From contig JAAXNY010000013.1 in NCBI GenBank assembly GCA_013420905.1, positions 930,001 to 994,000 on the forward strand: a stretch of DNA of 64,000 nucleotides, in the 5' to 3' direction. Under the pieces are notes generated by a model. It had not been told where the DNA came from. It did not search any database and saw nothing but the letters and a program-made list of their open reading frames with translations. Every line of letters begins with the position of its first letter. The stretch's first letter is position 1. This document shows positions 1-11,358 of this stretch, piece by piece. The stretch is from Collybia mongolica (Eukaryota; Basidiomycota; Agaricomycetes; Agaricales; Clitocybaceae). Made by a program: the position numbers and the translations under genes.

Positions 1-34
1 AAGCCGTCCCGCGGCACTTTCTGAGGGACGGCTT
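1..34. repeat. Perfect 10-bp inverted repeat (hairpin)
   Basis: Bases 1-10 (AAGCCGTCCC) are exactly complementary to bases 25-34 (GGGACGGCTT), separated by a 14-base loop. It may be the edge of a feature cut off by the window start. No function can be assigned. Confidence 0.6.
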
Positions 35-1096
35 TAGTGAGCTCGGTTCGTACTCAGGGTCTGATGATGGGTCAGCTCACGCCTGGTCTAGGCCCATCTG
101 GGTAATGTTAACGTTACATGGCATCGACTCATTCATTCTTAATTCAATCGTTGCACAGTGACTATTCACCCTTGACGCATCTACTATGTTTGATTGTCGA
201 GGATGACCGTCGACCTCCCCCGGAAGAGCGGTTTCAATTCTCACCATCCTTTGCGCCGCTAAGGGGCGTCCAGTTCACACAGTCTTTGAAATTGCCCGAT
301 ACCCAAGGCACTAACTGAACCAATGTTCGAACTGCTACTTCGTTTATCCCGGCGCCGAGATCAATGTTCCAGTAAAGTCGCAGGAGCCATTTACATTGTA
401 TGTGCGATGATGGACACCATGATTGGACATTTTGACATGTAAAACAGAGCACTCAACAAGCTATTTATTAGAAGAGTGGTTGGCTTGCGATTTTGGGGCA
501 AGTATTCAAGTCATAGCACTACTGCCAGTTGCGCTTGGTCAGTCAGTACGGGGAGCGCGGAATATCGGTCGTGTCCTTGGTATTTGCGAAAGGCGTTATC
601 CGGAGAGATACATCCAACCGCGGTTGTCAGGCTTCTTGGTTTGTTCTCTTGATATTTTTACTCGATCTTTTTTTTATTTATATCCCGACGAGAACGGGGC
701 TTTACCAGCCACTCCGCCTGAGCAAAATTTTCCCCGAAGCACTCTCAAAAGATATTGGCTCATAACCCTTCGGAGCCGGTGTTGGTTTAAATCAATGCCA
801 GTCTGTCCGCCACCAGCATCGGAGAACCCGAGTCTCTCATTACTCTCAGGTTCAAACATGTCAAGGCATGATCTCATCAAAAATCGGGTCCGGCTCGGGT
901 CACAGTCCTGGCTAGAACGGAAGCAGATGCTATTTCGATATTCGCCCTGCAAGGGCATTCACGAATACACGTTCAGGAGGAATTACAACATCGTGCGTCA
1001 ACAGCACGACTGGAACTGGTACCCACAGGAGAGCCTTTTGCCCAAACTCTTTTGGGAGGGTTTGTACTACGGTATGCCGTTAGCAAATAAGAGCTT
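35..1096. other. No recognisable gene
   Basis: An open frame of about 225 codons runs on the + strand up to 1100, but it starts with TTG and shows no recognisable motif, coiled coil or membrane pattern. I see no splice-supported gene here. Confidence 0.4.
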
Positions 1097-2214
1097 CTAA
1101 CTGAAAGGAAAGCTCACCAAACACTTGAAAACGGCTAACCGCAGCTTCGTCAAGTCAGGAGTTATGGTCAATTCCGTCAATGCCCTCATCTCCGCATCGG
1201 ACAGTTTCATCTCGTGTTTTTCCTCAAACTTCTCCCTGGACAAGTCGAGATAAATATTCCCTATGGGCAACGGCGGGCATTCTTCTCGTACATTGAATAG
1301 CTCGCTCGAGAGAGACGGCTGACCAGGAATAGTATGGCCGTCACGCGTGTCTGGCGAGATAGAGCAGCCAACTTGCTTCCCACTTATCAAGCCCACGGAC
1401 GAGTCAGCGCCGAATGGGATGAGGTTCATTTTATCCTCGCCAGGGAGCAATATTGCGAGTGTCGCATATGGGTCAGCTGGATAGCCTGGCCGGTCCTGAA
1501 TGTATACCCCTGTTGCTAGGCGCGCGGGGGAGCCTATAATGCTCTGCGCCCAGAGGCGCACCTCGGAGTCGAGCGCCGCGAGGCCCTCGTTGAGGTATGC
1601 CACTTCCACTACGATCCCGGGAGATCCTTGGTGCTGCTGTGGGTAGCTGTGCGGCGGGAATGCTGCATATTCAGGACGAATTGCAATCATCGCGTCTGGT
1701 TGTTTCATTTTGGTCGTTGACGACGGGTCTGGGTGTTTCAGGGTGTATTTTCGAGCCGTCGTCTTTTCTCGAACGACTACCAGGTCAACAACCTCAAGGG
1801 GCGCAAACGATTTCAATGACGCACTGATAAGAGAACATCTTGAACTAATGCTTCCGCGACTTTATCTTCCAACGGCAGCTCCTTAACCGCTTTTTCTATT
1901 CGTGCGAAAAGCAACGCACGCAGGTCGTCTCCTAGGCAGCTATGCAGGGCGCTTGAGTCGCCCCAGAGGTTGATGATTCCTGTATCCAGGTCATGTTCCA
2001 CCCCCCACCGCTGTTGGCAGCTCCTTTCAAATCCCTCCAGTGTTTCCGCTTCCCATCTTCCCTCCACTTCCCATGGCCCCTCTCCGATACATGCCTGGTT
2101 GAACGCGATACAGCGCTCGAAAGCTGCAACGAGCTCATCGATTTTATTTGCCTCATCTTCTGGAAGATGGGGCGATGGGGATAACCTGAACGGGCGCTGT
2201 GTTTCGCCGAGCAT
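1097..2214 (-). pseudogene. Uma2-like PD-(D/E)XK nuclease-fold protein, frameshifted
   Basis: Two open frames follow each other on the minus strand. The first begins with ATG at 2214 (MLGETQ...) and stops at 1813. The second continues in another frame from about 1816 to 1097 and lacks its own ATG. Together they resemble the Uma2-like restriction-endonuclease-fold proteins common in basidiomycetes: a helical N-terminal half, then 'KQPDAMIAI' followed about 30 residues later by 'GIVVEVAYLNE', which fits a PD...(D/E)xx nuclease core. The frame change sits at CATTGA. One missing base restores continuity, and no good GT-AG intron fits there. It is therefore either a young pseudogene or an assembly error. 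The role of these fungal proteins is not established. Family assignment is from motif memory only. Confidence 0.5.
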
Positions 2215-3253
2215 CGTCAGTGATGGTTGAGAGCAAGGTGTTCACGTCGTTGATATTGATAGGGGGGTTTCATTATTTAAATTATTGTTCCTCTTCGAAG
2301 GTGAGACTTACCTGACAGAGTCAATGTCCTCTATTAAAAGGAGTATGCTATACGTCATATGAATGTCTATTACGAATTTATTAGCCACTGGGAGAGTGTT
2401 ATTTATACCTGACACTTTTGCTTTCCATGTTTAGTGTCGTTAACCTGACCTTTGTCGGCCTCCTGAACTGAAGTCTAAATATTCGCCTATCCGACTGCCT
2501 CGAGGTTCAAGTAAGAGGGGGTACATAACTCCGTCTCGCCGTTCGTCTCATGGGACTACTGGTCATGTGTAACTCAGTGGGGCTCTGGTGGTACAGTCAT
2601 CTCATCTTGTGAGGGGAATGCAGCTATCCTTGGCCACTGGCCGGGTTAGTGTAAGTAATAATGAAATGTATCAGGTTTCTAACAAAGGTCCACTTCCTAC
2701 GGGGAAGGTAAACTGGAATGGAGGTGACCATATGCAAGAATGCTCCGAGCAAGAGGGAGGTAAGCAAATCCGGTATCCCCTATCCCGTGGTGTCATAGTG
2801 CAATGGGGAAATTCTAGTGGAGAATGTGACCTTTATTTGGTTTGGTAAACCATACAGCGCGAGTATACCTCATTATTAGTGTAGTGGTCTAGGCAACAGC
2901 ACGTATTTGCTCCACACATCCTGGTTTGATTTCACAAGAACTGGGTCGGAATTATTATGGTGCATATACAAGTATGAGTGGCCTCAAAAAAAAGTTATCA
3001 TTTAGATGTGTTAGCACTCCTCACACTTCGAATGGAGCTTGATTTTCAACGCTGCCCATGTATAAAATAAAATTCGTGTATTGACAAAACGTTATAAGTA
3101 CATTGCTATCGTTCATCTTTGGTTCGTTGTCGAGATCATCACGAGCCTAACGTTTATAGGTTACACAAGACAGGACAGTCATAGCAAGCATCAAGTAGGA
3201 GAATGTCAGAAACAAAAGAGGTAGCACAGCGTTGAAGTTATAATGAGAAAAAA
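2215..3253. other. Intergenic, nothing recognised
   Basis: About 1 kb between the Uma2-like gene and the 3' end of the antiporter gene. A short open frame at 2588-2848 (+) has no recognisable feature. Confidence 0.4.
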
Positions 3254-5260
3254 TTAGTTACAAGTGAGGGCCTGGCCTTGGAGGGTCCTGACGGTCTCAG
3301 GGAAATTCCAGAAAGATAAAGCAATGACGAAGTAGACGCCTACAAAATTATGTTGAGCGCCGATCGAGAAGTGGGTCAGAAAACATACCTATAAGGACAA
3401 CACCACTCAACCAGTGAGACTTTCCGTCCTCGACTGAAAATTTAACAAGCAGCACAGAGAAGAACAAGACCTAGGATAAACGCATCAGCTCAGTGTCTAA
3501 TTCGGAAGGGCCGGGAGTACGTACGACGGTCTCAAGCGAGTCAAACAACAGTGTCAAAGGCCTGTCCATACCCCATGCGATGAGGACCAACAAAGGAATA
3601 ACGAAGAGTGCAATCTGGATACAGCTTCCCACAGCAACGCTCATCGCCAAATCGAATTTTCCCTTGCGCGCCACAACGACGGCGGTCGTGTGTTCCGCAG
3701 CATTACTGATGATCGGGATGACAATGAGGGTGATGAACTCCTTCGATATACTGGGGTTGGCAGCAACAAGGCCTTCTAATGAGCCGACGAGATGCTCTGC
3801 TGTTAAATAAGCGAGGATTGTCGATGCGATGAGCAAGAAAACGGCAGAAGGGGCGTTGAGCTTGAGGTGTTCTTCTGAAGACGATGCTGACGACACGGAG
3901 GTGATTGGTATGGGAAGGCTATCGGTTGATCCGTGACCATATGACGACCTATTCGACGAGGATGATATAGAGGTATCGCAAGATTGGCATGTGTCGAGGA
4001 AGAGATGGTTATGGGAGTAGAACTGGAAGAAAAGCTAAATAATATTTATGAGTAACCGCCTGGAATGTCGAAGGCTTTGACATACATATGCAATGTAACT
4101 GTGGGAGTATGTCAGTCGCCGGGGCACTATGTGATGACAGAGCTAACTTACATTAACATGAGGATGACGGCACTTCCACGACTGAGTTGCAACAAAACAG
4201 AGACTTCTTTTCCAGGTGGCAGTCGATCTCCGAGATATTCATGCTGTAAAAAAAGACGAGCTTAGGTCAGGTGAAACGAGCAGAAGATGCGGAAGACATA
4301 CAAATGCAACCGGAATAATGAGTGAGATGACACAGACGATCATGAGCGACGAGTTCAGTTGGGCGACCATAGGCTGGAACTCTTGCTGAGGGAACCGAAA
4401 CCCTCCAACTGCGAAGAAATGAGTGATATTCCAAGAATTGCACAGAAGGCCACTAACCAATGAAAGCCATGCCTAAAACCAGGAGCAAATTACTCAGCAA
4501 TCCCCCCAACAAGGAGCTCTGAACGAGTTCGAGTTCACACTAAATTGTGGCGCAGTAAGATAGAGTAAATAGGGGCGTATTTGATAATAAAGACACCGAC
4601 CTGCTGCAAAGCGATACCCGCAATGATCATCTCGACGATGTTTCCTAGAGTGGCATTCAAAAGGCCTCCGACACTCTGGCTGGTCCTGAGAGCAATCTGT
4701 TCCGTTCCCAACCCGAGTAAAGCGGCAAGAGGAATTATACCAAGCGCAGAGAACACAAACACCAAGGTGGCGCTCTGGTGAGTGTAGTGAAGCGCCCATG
4801 AGACAGGGATGAACAGGAGACAGATATTTAACGGTGTGTACTTGATGGTCGCCATAAGTGACGCGGCGTACGTAGGCCTTGGACCAAGGGGCCGGGTCGG
4901 GGTAAAAAGGGTGCGTAAACGTTCGCCCTTACTTTTCGCTGCGGGCTTGACCGCGCGAGAGTGACCGTTGGCAACGTCTCCAAGAGATAAAGGACTGAAG
5001 CTTGGGTCGTGCTTTTCATTGTCCGATGTATGTACAAAGGTATTGCGATTATGCACAGCGTCAAGAGATTTATTATCTTGAGCAGGAGCGGGAGTGGTGG
5101 ACGACGAGCACTCCGACCCTTCCTTCATTTCAGACGGCCCATACGCGGAACCACTACTAGGGGGTTCGTCGTCATCTTCAGCGACGAGAGAAGGAGGTGT
5201 TGGCTGGGGCAGAACGTGTGTTGAGACATTAAGAGTCGGAGCAGCAAAAGATTCTCCCAT
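3254..5260 (-). CDS. VCX1: Vacuolar Ca2+/H+ antiporter (CAX family), 8 exons
   Basis: The model is complement join(3254..3339, 3389..3470, 3525..4034, 4086..4098, 4152..4243, 4302..4408, 4458..4539, 4601..5260). All introns are GT-AG, 49-61 nt, and the frame closes to a 543-residue protein. The ATG at 5260 opens a hydrophilic Ser/Pro/acidic tail of about 130 residues, followed by the multi-pass CAX core. The first calcium-binding motif is GNIVE (Glu near residue 210) and the second SNAAEHTTAV (Glu near residue 432). Other typical CAX segments are LGLGTEQIALRTSQSVGGLL, AQLNSSL and SVAVGSCIQIALFVIPLLVL. Exon 5 is only 13 nt (4098..4086) and supplies YIAY of the YIAYLFFQ stretch. CAX proteins exchange cytosolic Ca2+ for vacuolar H+ to lower cytosolic calcium. 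The gene looks intact. Confidence 0.95.
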
Positions 5261-6409
5261 TCACGTTCAGGAAAGTTTACGAATGTAGTGGGGGGCCTTT
5301 TAAGCGAAAAAGGGAGGAAGGCTGTGACGGAGGCTTGGCTGTGCCCTTTATATGTGTAAGCCTAGTCTCCTTGGTATGCTTGGCGTCTAGCAACTCCGCG
5401 TCACGTTACTCGCTATCCTGTGATCACGTTATGGCCATTGCCGACTCGCACCTTATTTGGACCCGAAGTCGAAACAAAAGCCGCCCGGCGGCAAGTTACC
5501 GCACTGCCTGCAGAACCAGAACAAAGTCGAAAATCTGTTCCACTCCATACGAGAATATCAGAGGAAAATCTCAGTATGCGGCACTCCATTTCCAGTATCG
5601 TTTCTCAGGGATTTTCTGGTAGCCCCCAAAGTACGTAAACTCAGGTACCGGGGGTTCCGTGATCCAGACTCTCCAAAAATGTTGGGTCTCCGTCAGGGTC
5701 ACTGCCTAAAACCGAATCCACGTCTCCGCTTTCTGACATGAAGAGGTTAGTAAGGCAAGGCAAGAAGTCGGTACATTAGAAGGAGGAGAGCTTACTGAGG
5801 TCCGCTGAATGGTCGGATGTGTGTCAAACGCTCAACATAAGCGCCAGGTGCAAGGTGAGAGTTTACAGATGCCAAGAATTTCGCAAGTGTTTGACCAGGG
5901 TCAGCAGGACATCACACGCATGCAAAACAAAGCAGAGCAAATGCTCAAACCGAAAGGTTCTAACTTTCGTGTGCACGAATATTAACTAAAATGGATCAAA
6001 ACGCAGGTGTATTAATCTCTAACACAGGACTCACGTACGGATCATATGGGTCATCCTCGATTAAACGTCCCAACCATACTTATGTACCCATGTGGGAAAA
6101 GAGAGACCCCAAACGTTCGCTCGTTAACCGTCCATCACCTGAATCCTTAGTGATTATTTTGCTTTTGCCTTGCTGGAAACATGTCATGAATCCTAACCTT
6201 ATGAAGGATAGCATACCAAGATCGACCATCGCCATCGGTTCATTGCCGTACATGTCCTCGGGTTACCAATGACTCTAATTGGGTGAACATCGAGCATGGA
6301 ACCACTTGGGTTTATGGCTGTCTTTGTTGAGGAGGGTTTTGAGGGAAGAGGGCTGCGGCAAACACCGGCCCGTCTCACATCTTTCAAGTTCCGACCATGA
6401 TAACTTGCT
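5261..6409. other. Intergenic, no assignable gene
   Basis: Open frames on the + strand at 5335-5741 overlap each other in three frames. One (5420-5635) has a gene-like composition and a possible GTACGT donor near 5630, but I could not extend it to a known protein. The segment also contains the divergent 5' flank of the antiporter gene. Confidence 0.35.
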
Positions 6410-6418
6410 TCGAGAGTC

Positions 6419-6966
6419 GGGTAAAACTATTCAGAAACCCCCCTTTCTGGTAGAAACCCCCGTTTCTGGCATAAGCTTATACAGAAACCCCCTTTCCAGT
6501 AGAAACCCTGCGCCGAGAATTTGATGGGTTCGCCGATGTCATGTGATGTCGCATTGCCACACCAAACTTCCGTTCTCACCATTCAGCTCAACTACAAGAC
6601 ATTCCTTATTGCTATCCCTTTCAGCTCATGTCCTCTACGACAACCACTCAGGATTGGTGAGGCAAGAATGGACAATTGGACCCTCCTGTCGGCAGACACC
6701 GCATCGGTGTGGCCTCCCACGTTTTGCGGCTTGCTCGTTCCCACCAGCATTTGTAGAGGATCGTCATGAGGGTCGAGAAGGGATGAATGCGGGTATCCAT
6801 GAGCTTCATTGACAGTGAACCACATGTGACTAATCAGCGCCGGACCATCACCGTGATCATCACCGCTCACCGAAAACTCAATTTGACCATATGCCAGGGG
6901 TTTCTGGAAACCCCCTCAGAAACCCCGGGTTTCTACCAGAAAGGGGGTTTCTGAATAGTTTTACCC
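6419..6966. mobile_element. 548-bp MITE with TIRs and 9-bp target-site duplication
   Basis: The left end GGGTAAAACTATTCAGAAAC is mirrored by the right end GTTTCTGAATAGTTTTACCC. The inverted repeats continue for about 40 bp, including repeated (A)GAAACCCC blocks. The element is flanked by TCGAGAGTC at 6410-6418 and 6967-6975, an exact 9-bp direct duplication. No transposase is encoded; open frames inside (6521-6812) are probably noise. A 9-bp duplication and long TIRs suggest a non-autonomous Mutator-like element, which is inference. CpG sites are retained, so it is probably not very old. Confidence 0.88.
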
Positions 6967-6975
6967 TCGAGAGTC

Positions 6976-8819
6976 GCGTTCCTATCTATACATACAGAAT
7001 TCGAAACTCAAAACGGGTTAAACCCGGGAAAACGAGGCCTCCCTTTTCGACGCGCACATAGATAAGTTATTCCAATATGACAAATAAATGACCTACTACC
7101 TTTCCACCTCCAGCTCGATCATGTACACGCTGTTACAAAGCTCTTCCCGACTCCAAACACTCCCGCTTTGGCCTTGGGGTGTAGAACATATGACCACCAG
7201 TGTCGTAAGATCGGAGGCACTGAGTATTATTCAATGGTGTCTTGTTGACGATCTCCACGGTAGTAGGGTCAGGCATGCCTCACCCGGAAATTATATCTCA
7301 GCGGCTTGGCACCTGACAAGATATCCACTGTCATTTGGCGTTTAGAACAATCCTCGTTTTCCCCATGAATATCCCTCCTTTGGCCATGCCTAACACCACC
7401 TTTCCACCGTGTATCGCCTTGGACATGGATCGGCACTACGGATAAAGCCTAAGTGATGCGCGGCCCCGCTACACGCAACACCGTCAGTAGTCAATCTGTG
7501 GCCGTTCTCCGGGTGCTGGGTTGTGACGATGCTCTACTTGGGGACAGTGCTAAACTTTGATAACGCCAATTGCTCCGACTGCCTGGCTCCAGGGACGTCG
7601 GAGCCTCTTCATTGCAGTTCGAGTATTTTGAGGAGATTCTCTCAACCCGTCGCGTCCCAATAATAAGGAACTCCCTAAGGCCGCAATTCAATTGAACTCC
7701 AGGAGTACAACGACAGACACCTGGCATGTTGTTGAGCACTTTATGTCATAACTCAAGGTTAGAAGCTTTTGCATTAATATTCTAACCCTCGATCATGAAT
7801 GGTTTTGATCTCACCGATGTTCTCGGCAGCAATGTCCGTTTTTTAGTCACTTCTTAGCCACAAGTCACGCCTTCTTTTCAATGACGCGATTGTCATAAGC
7901 TTCGTCATAAGCCCCCGATTAACGACCAGGGCAACTATAATCCATCTTCTTTCTCGATCGTGCCTCAACGAAGGTCCCGAGATCCAGAAGCTTGGGCCAA
8001 CTCATGGTTATGCATACGCGTTTCTTATTGTTTCTACACGATCGCAAATACTCCACCTCGATCCTTGATCACGGAATTAATGGTTGGCATCACATCTGAA
8101 GGTGGGTCTAATATTGTAACCTCAAATCAGTGCCCTTTTTCTTTGATCAAAGCTCGAAATAGTATATATCGGAATCGAGGGTCATGACATCGTTGACTGT
8201 CTTCGTCTTGGAAGGACGAACGAACATTCACATACACGTCACTTATCCTTTCTACGGTATCCCAGAGTCGATTCTCCCGGGGAGAAGGCGAAGAACTTCT
8301 ATTGTCATCGAAAAGCATCTCCCTGGGTTGCCCAGCGGCCTCAAAGCGGCCTATGTGCGCAGTTCACTGTAATTAATTAAGATACAATTATTACAAGACA
8401 TAAAATATCTGCAGTGGCAAAATCGGTAACCAAAAAATATTTTACATTGTTGTTTGAATAAAAACCTAGCTATGCTGTACATCATGGCTGGACTTCTGTG
8501 CCATTGGGGGCCGAAACGTTCCAGGAAGCATTTGTACGAAATTCAAAGTCGGGCGAAGTGTACGTAGTGCCCATCTGTGTCTTCGTTTCTGATGCGTTTC
8601 GTGACTCCTCAAGTACACATGCTTTGAGATTCAGGATGAGCCGGCTACCTGCGACCGTTACAATACACAGTGAGAAGCTATACCAACATGAGCGGACATT
8701 TTAAATAACGAGATATATAAACCTACGGTCTTGCCAGCTCAATCAGTGTACCCGGTGCTTCGGCCCAGGTCCTGGTCAGGTATGATCAGTATGAACCATC
8801 TTTGCAGCGACTTTTGAGC
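6976..8819. other. No recognisable gene
   Basis: Only short overlapping open frames on both strands (for example 7088-7345 +, 7491-7739 -, 8498-8704 +), none with a recognisable domain or convincing splice chain. Confidence 0.4.
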
Positions 8820-10236
8820 TTACAAAAGGACACTTAATGAAGAACCTTGAAATTTTATTGAATAACCCTGCAGAATATCGAAGATAGTTGCACTTACATG
8901 TGACGACCAGGAAATAAATGGCACCTTGCATATAAGAAGAGATGAGGAATCAATCATAAAAAAAAACTATACTTGACCTTACTATCACGGAAGAGAGGGT
9001 AGAAGGCGCCGAGGTTTTTATAGCTGGTGAACCGAATTGCAGCTGAGTACACAGTGACGATGAACAGAATCGATTCAACTACGACTCTAAGGTACTGGGT
9101 CAGATGGAAGGGAGTTTTGGGAGAGGATGGAACAGACGTTGGTAGCCATAGAGCCCAAAAGTAAGACGGATTCTATTTGAAACAATTAGTTAGTTCACCG
9201 CTTTAATGATTGGCCTTACCGACACAACACAAGCACCAGTGGAAGAGCTTGCCTCCGCTAATTCAGAAAATTAGATTACACATACGAACCGGTGAGAAAG
9301 ATAATGGATTTACCCAAAATGGACAATGAAGCTCCTGTGACAAATCCTGTAGTAGAAAGTACGTAAAAGAGTCCTCCTATCCATAGGAATCTCTTGATTT
9401 TAAAAGAGCCACTGTAAATAGCAACGACACGCAGTGCCACCACAGCTAAGGTCGCTATATTTAGAAACAGCACACACTTGCGGGACACTGCTCACCATGC
9501 AATGACGCGTACGATATGATGGTAAGATAGCATTGAAGAATGACCCACACTTTGCAAAACTACAGAACAACTATAAGCCATTCCCCTAGCCGTATAATTG
9601 AAAACTCACCTCGATTGAATGGTCAGGAGCGAACTTTTCTGTGGTCCGGTGAGCGGAATTCAATATGTCGCTTCCATGGACGTACCATAGAACTTCCCAA
9701 GAATGACCGCAGGTCTACCATCACGACCTTGTGAACATTTAATTGAGTAATTGGACGGCTCTCACATACACTAAATATCGGTTCTATGTCTGAAAGTTTT
9801 AAATAGCAACTTCAGATCATATAATGAGACTAACCAGTAAAAATAGCAGAGAAATGAGATTTGTCGGTGCACTCCAGATAAAGTCGACCTTGAGTGTACG
9901 ATAAGCACATATTAGCCGCGAAATCCCAGAAAATCGACAGACTTCATAGCCAAGCTGAAAGGTAAGTGTATAAGCGGGATACGCGTCCGGGAACAGGTGG
10001 GTCATACTGTGATGGAATGATCGTAGATCAGCACCGCAAAACCAGCGCCTGCGACGTTTGAGTTCAATGTTTTTACTATCGTTGAGCCCTGACGAGGAGA
10101 ACGTACACATCATGTTGCTGGTTTGTATATTTTTAAGAACATATTGTGGATTATGAGAGTATGACGGGACTCACTTTACAAGTAGTTCATGGTGGCGCTG
10201 GAGAGAGGTTTGAACCAGGCTTAAAGTCTTCTCCAT
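8820..10236 (-). CDS. DUF6533-family multi-pass membrane protein, 13 exons
   Basis: My model is complement join(8820..8845, 8898..8924, 8983..9172, 9220..9257, 9314..9454, 9496..9559, 9610..9638, 9686..9714, 9770..9783, 9835..9888, 9943..9954, 10008..10088, 10180..10236), 253 residues. All introns are GT-AG and about 47-92 nt. The start is MEKTLSLVQ. Joining exons 2-5 gives the hallmark of the basidiomycete DUF6533 domain, with IYDHSITLGYE, VDFIW and LLFLLNRY. It is followed by several hydrophobic helices, including ALRVVAIYSG and a segment near YLRVVVESILFIVTVYSAA. Two exons are tiny: 12 nt (LGYE) and 14 nt (NRYL). The family is fungal, membrane-embedded and of unknown function. The last two introns and the C-terminus are the least certain part. 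Confidence 0.82.
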
Positions 10237-11358
10237 GGGAACTCGGGCTAATTTCCAGTGCCGACGGGAAGGAAAATACAAGAACTAGTAGCTGGCAAAA
10301 AGGTGATACAGGGCAAATTCCAGCATATAGAGGTGGAGGATGAAGGAAAAGAACAGAGGGTCATTACAGATCCTACTACGTATTGATCAGTACCGCCCGC
10401 CGCCGCGAAACTCGACTCCGGAACTCAGAGATGTGCCATCATGATGGTCGCTGCTCTAGGGGTAGTGCTGTCCAGACGAGCTCAAACAGTATCAACTTCA
10501 GAAGCCTTCACTTTGCCGATACGGGCAGAGGGAAACAGGAGACATCTTGTTTTGTATGTGGGAGGAGATAATCGTGATTCCTGAACGTTTCTGAATCCGA
10601 AGAAGTCTGAGTTGAATGTTGGGCGTTCGATTTTTCAGCTGTGGGGAAATATTACGTGACCAACCGGGATTCTTCTCAGGCCATTGTTATTGGTGACCAG
10701 CAGGGGGTACCATGACCTCCCTCCTCAACTCCCACTGTACTCTAGTATTGCCAAGCAACAGTATTGCTGCACGGAAGCAGTCTGGGCTCCGGAGTGGATC
10801 TATTTTTATCGGAATTTGTGGCGTAGATGTGCCTTGCGCTGTCCGGGTGGCGGGAACGTTGATGGTCGCTGGGTGTTTGTAAACTGCAATTTGTAACGGA
10901 AAACACTTAGTCATATTCATTCGTGACACTCTAAATACGAATTGTCCTTGCATAGAATGATGAAACTATCTTCAAGCTCATGCCTCTCCAGGCCTGGCCT
11001 ATTGATTCAATGCAATACCTGGGGGAAACTCAATGGTTGCTATTTCCAAGGATGTCCACGTGAAATCTAAAATCACACGTCCACCTTGCGAAGGCTCTGA
11101 GATTCAAAAATATGAAGCCACCCTCCTTCGACCCTTTTGTCTTGTCAGTTTCTTCCTGACGAATCAAACTCGCTAAACCCTAAACAGGTGACATTGAGGT
11201 GGCGGCGCCCTGTGCGTGGTTGAGCCCACCACTCGGCTTTAGCCTTCATACACTTTTAGCGTGGGTACCAGGGGCCAGTGAGAGTATAGCGTCAAGCAAT
11301 ATTATAAGAGGAACATTTTGGTTCTTCGTATCCCACTCCTCTCCAAACTTTACTGTGC
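10237..11358. other. Intergenic between two divergent membrane-protein genes
   Basis: The DUF6533 gene reads away on the minus strand and the next gene on the plus strand, so this 1.1 kb holds both 5' flanks. Short open frames (10383-10571 +, 10684-10953) show no recognisable product. Confidence 0.45.

Noticed and set aside
423..1100. 225-codon open frame on the + strand
   Set aside because: TTG start, no domain, no homologous feel, and antisense frames of similar length; not called as a gene.
3471..3896. Standalone 141-residue transporter-like frame
   Set aside because: It is the inner part of exon 6 (and read-through into intron 6) of the CAX antiporter, not a separate gene.
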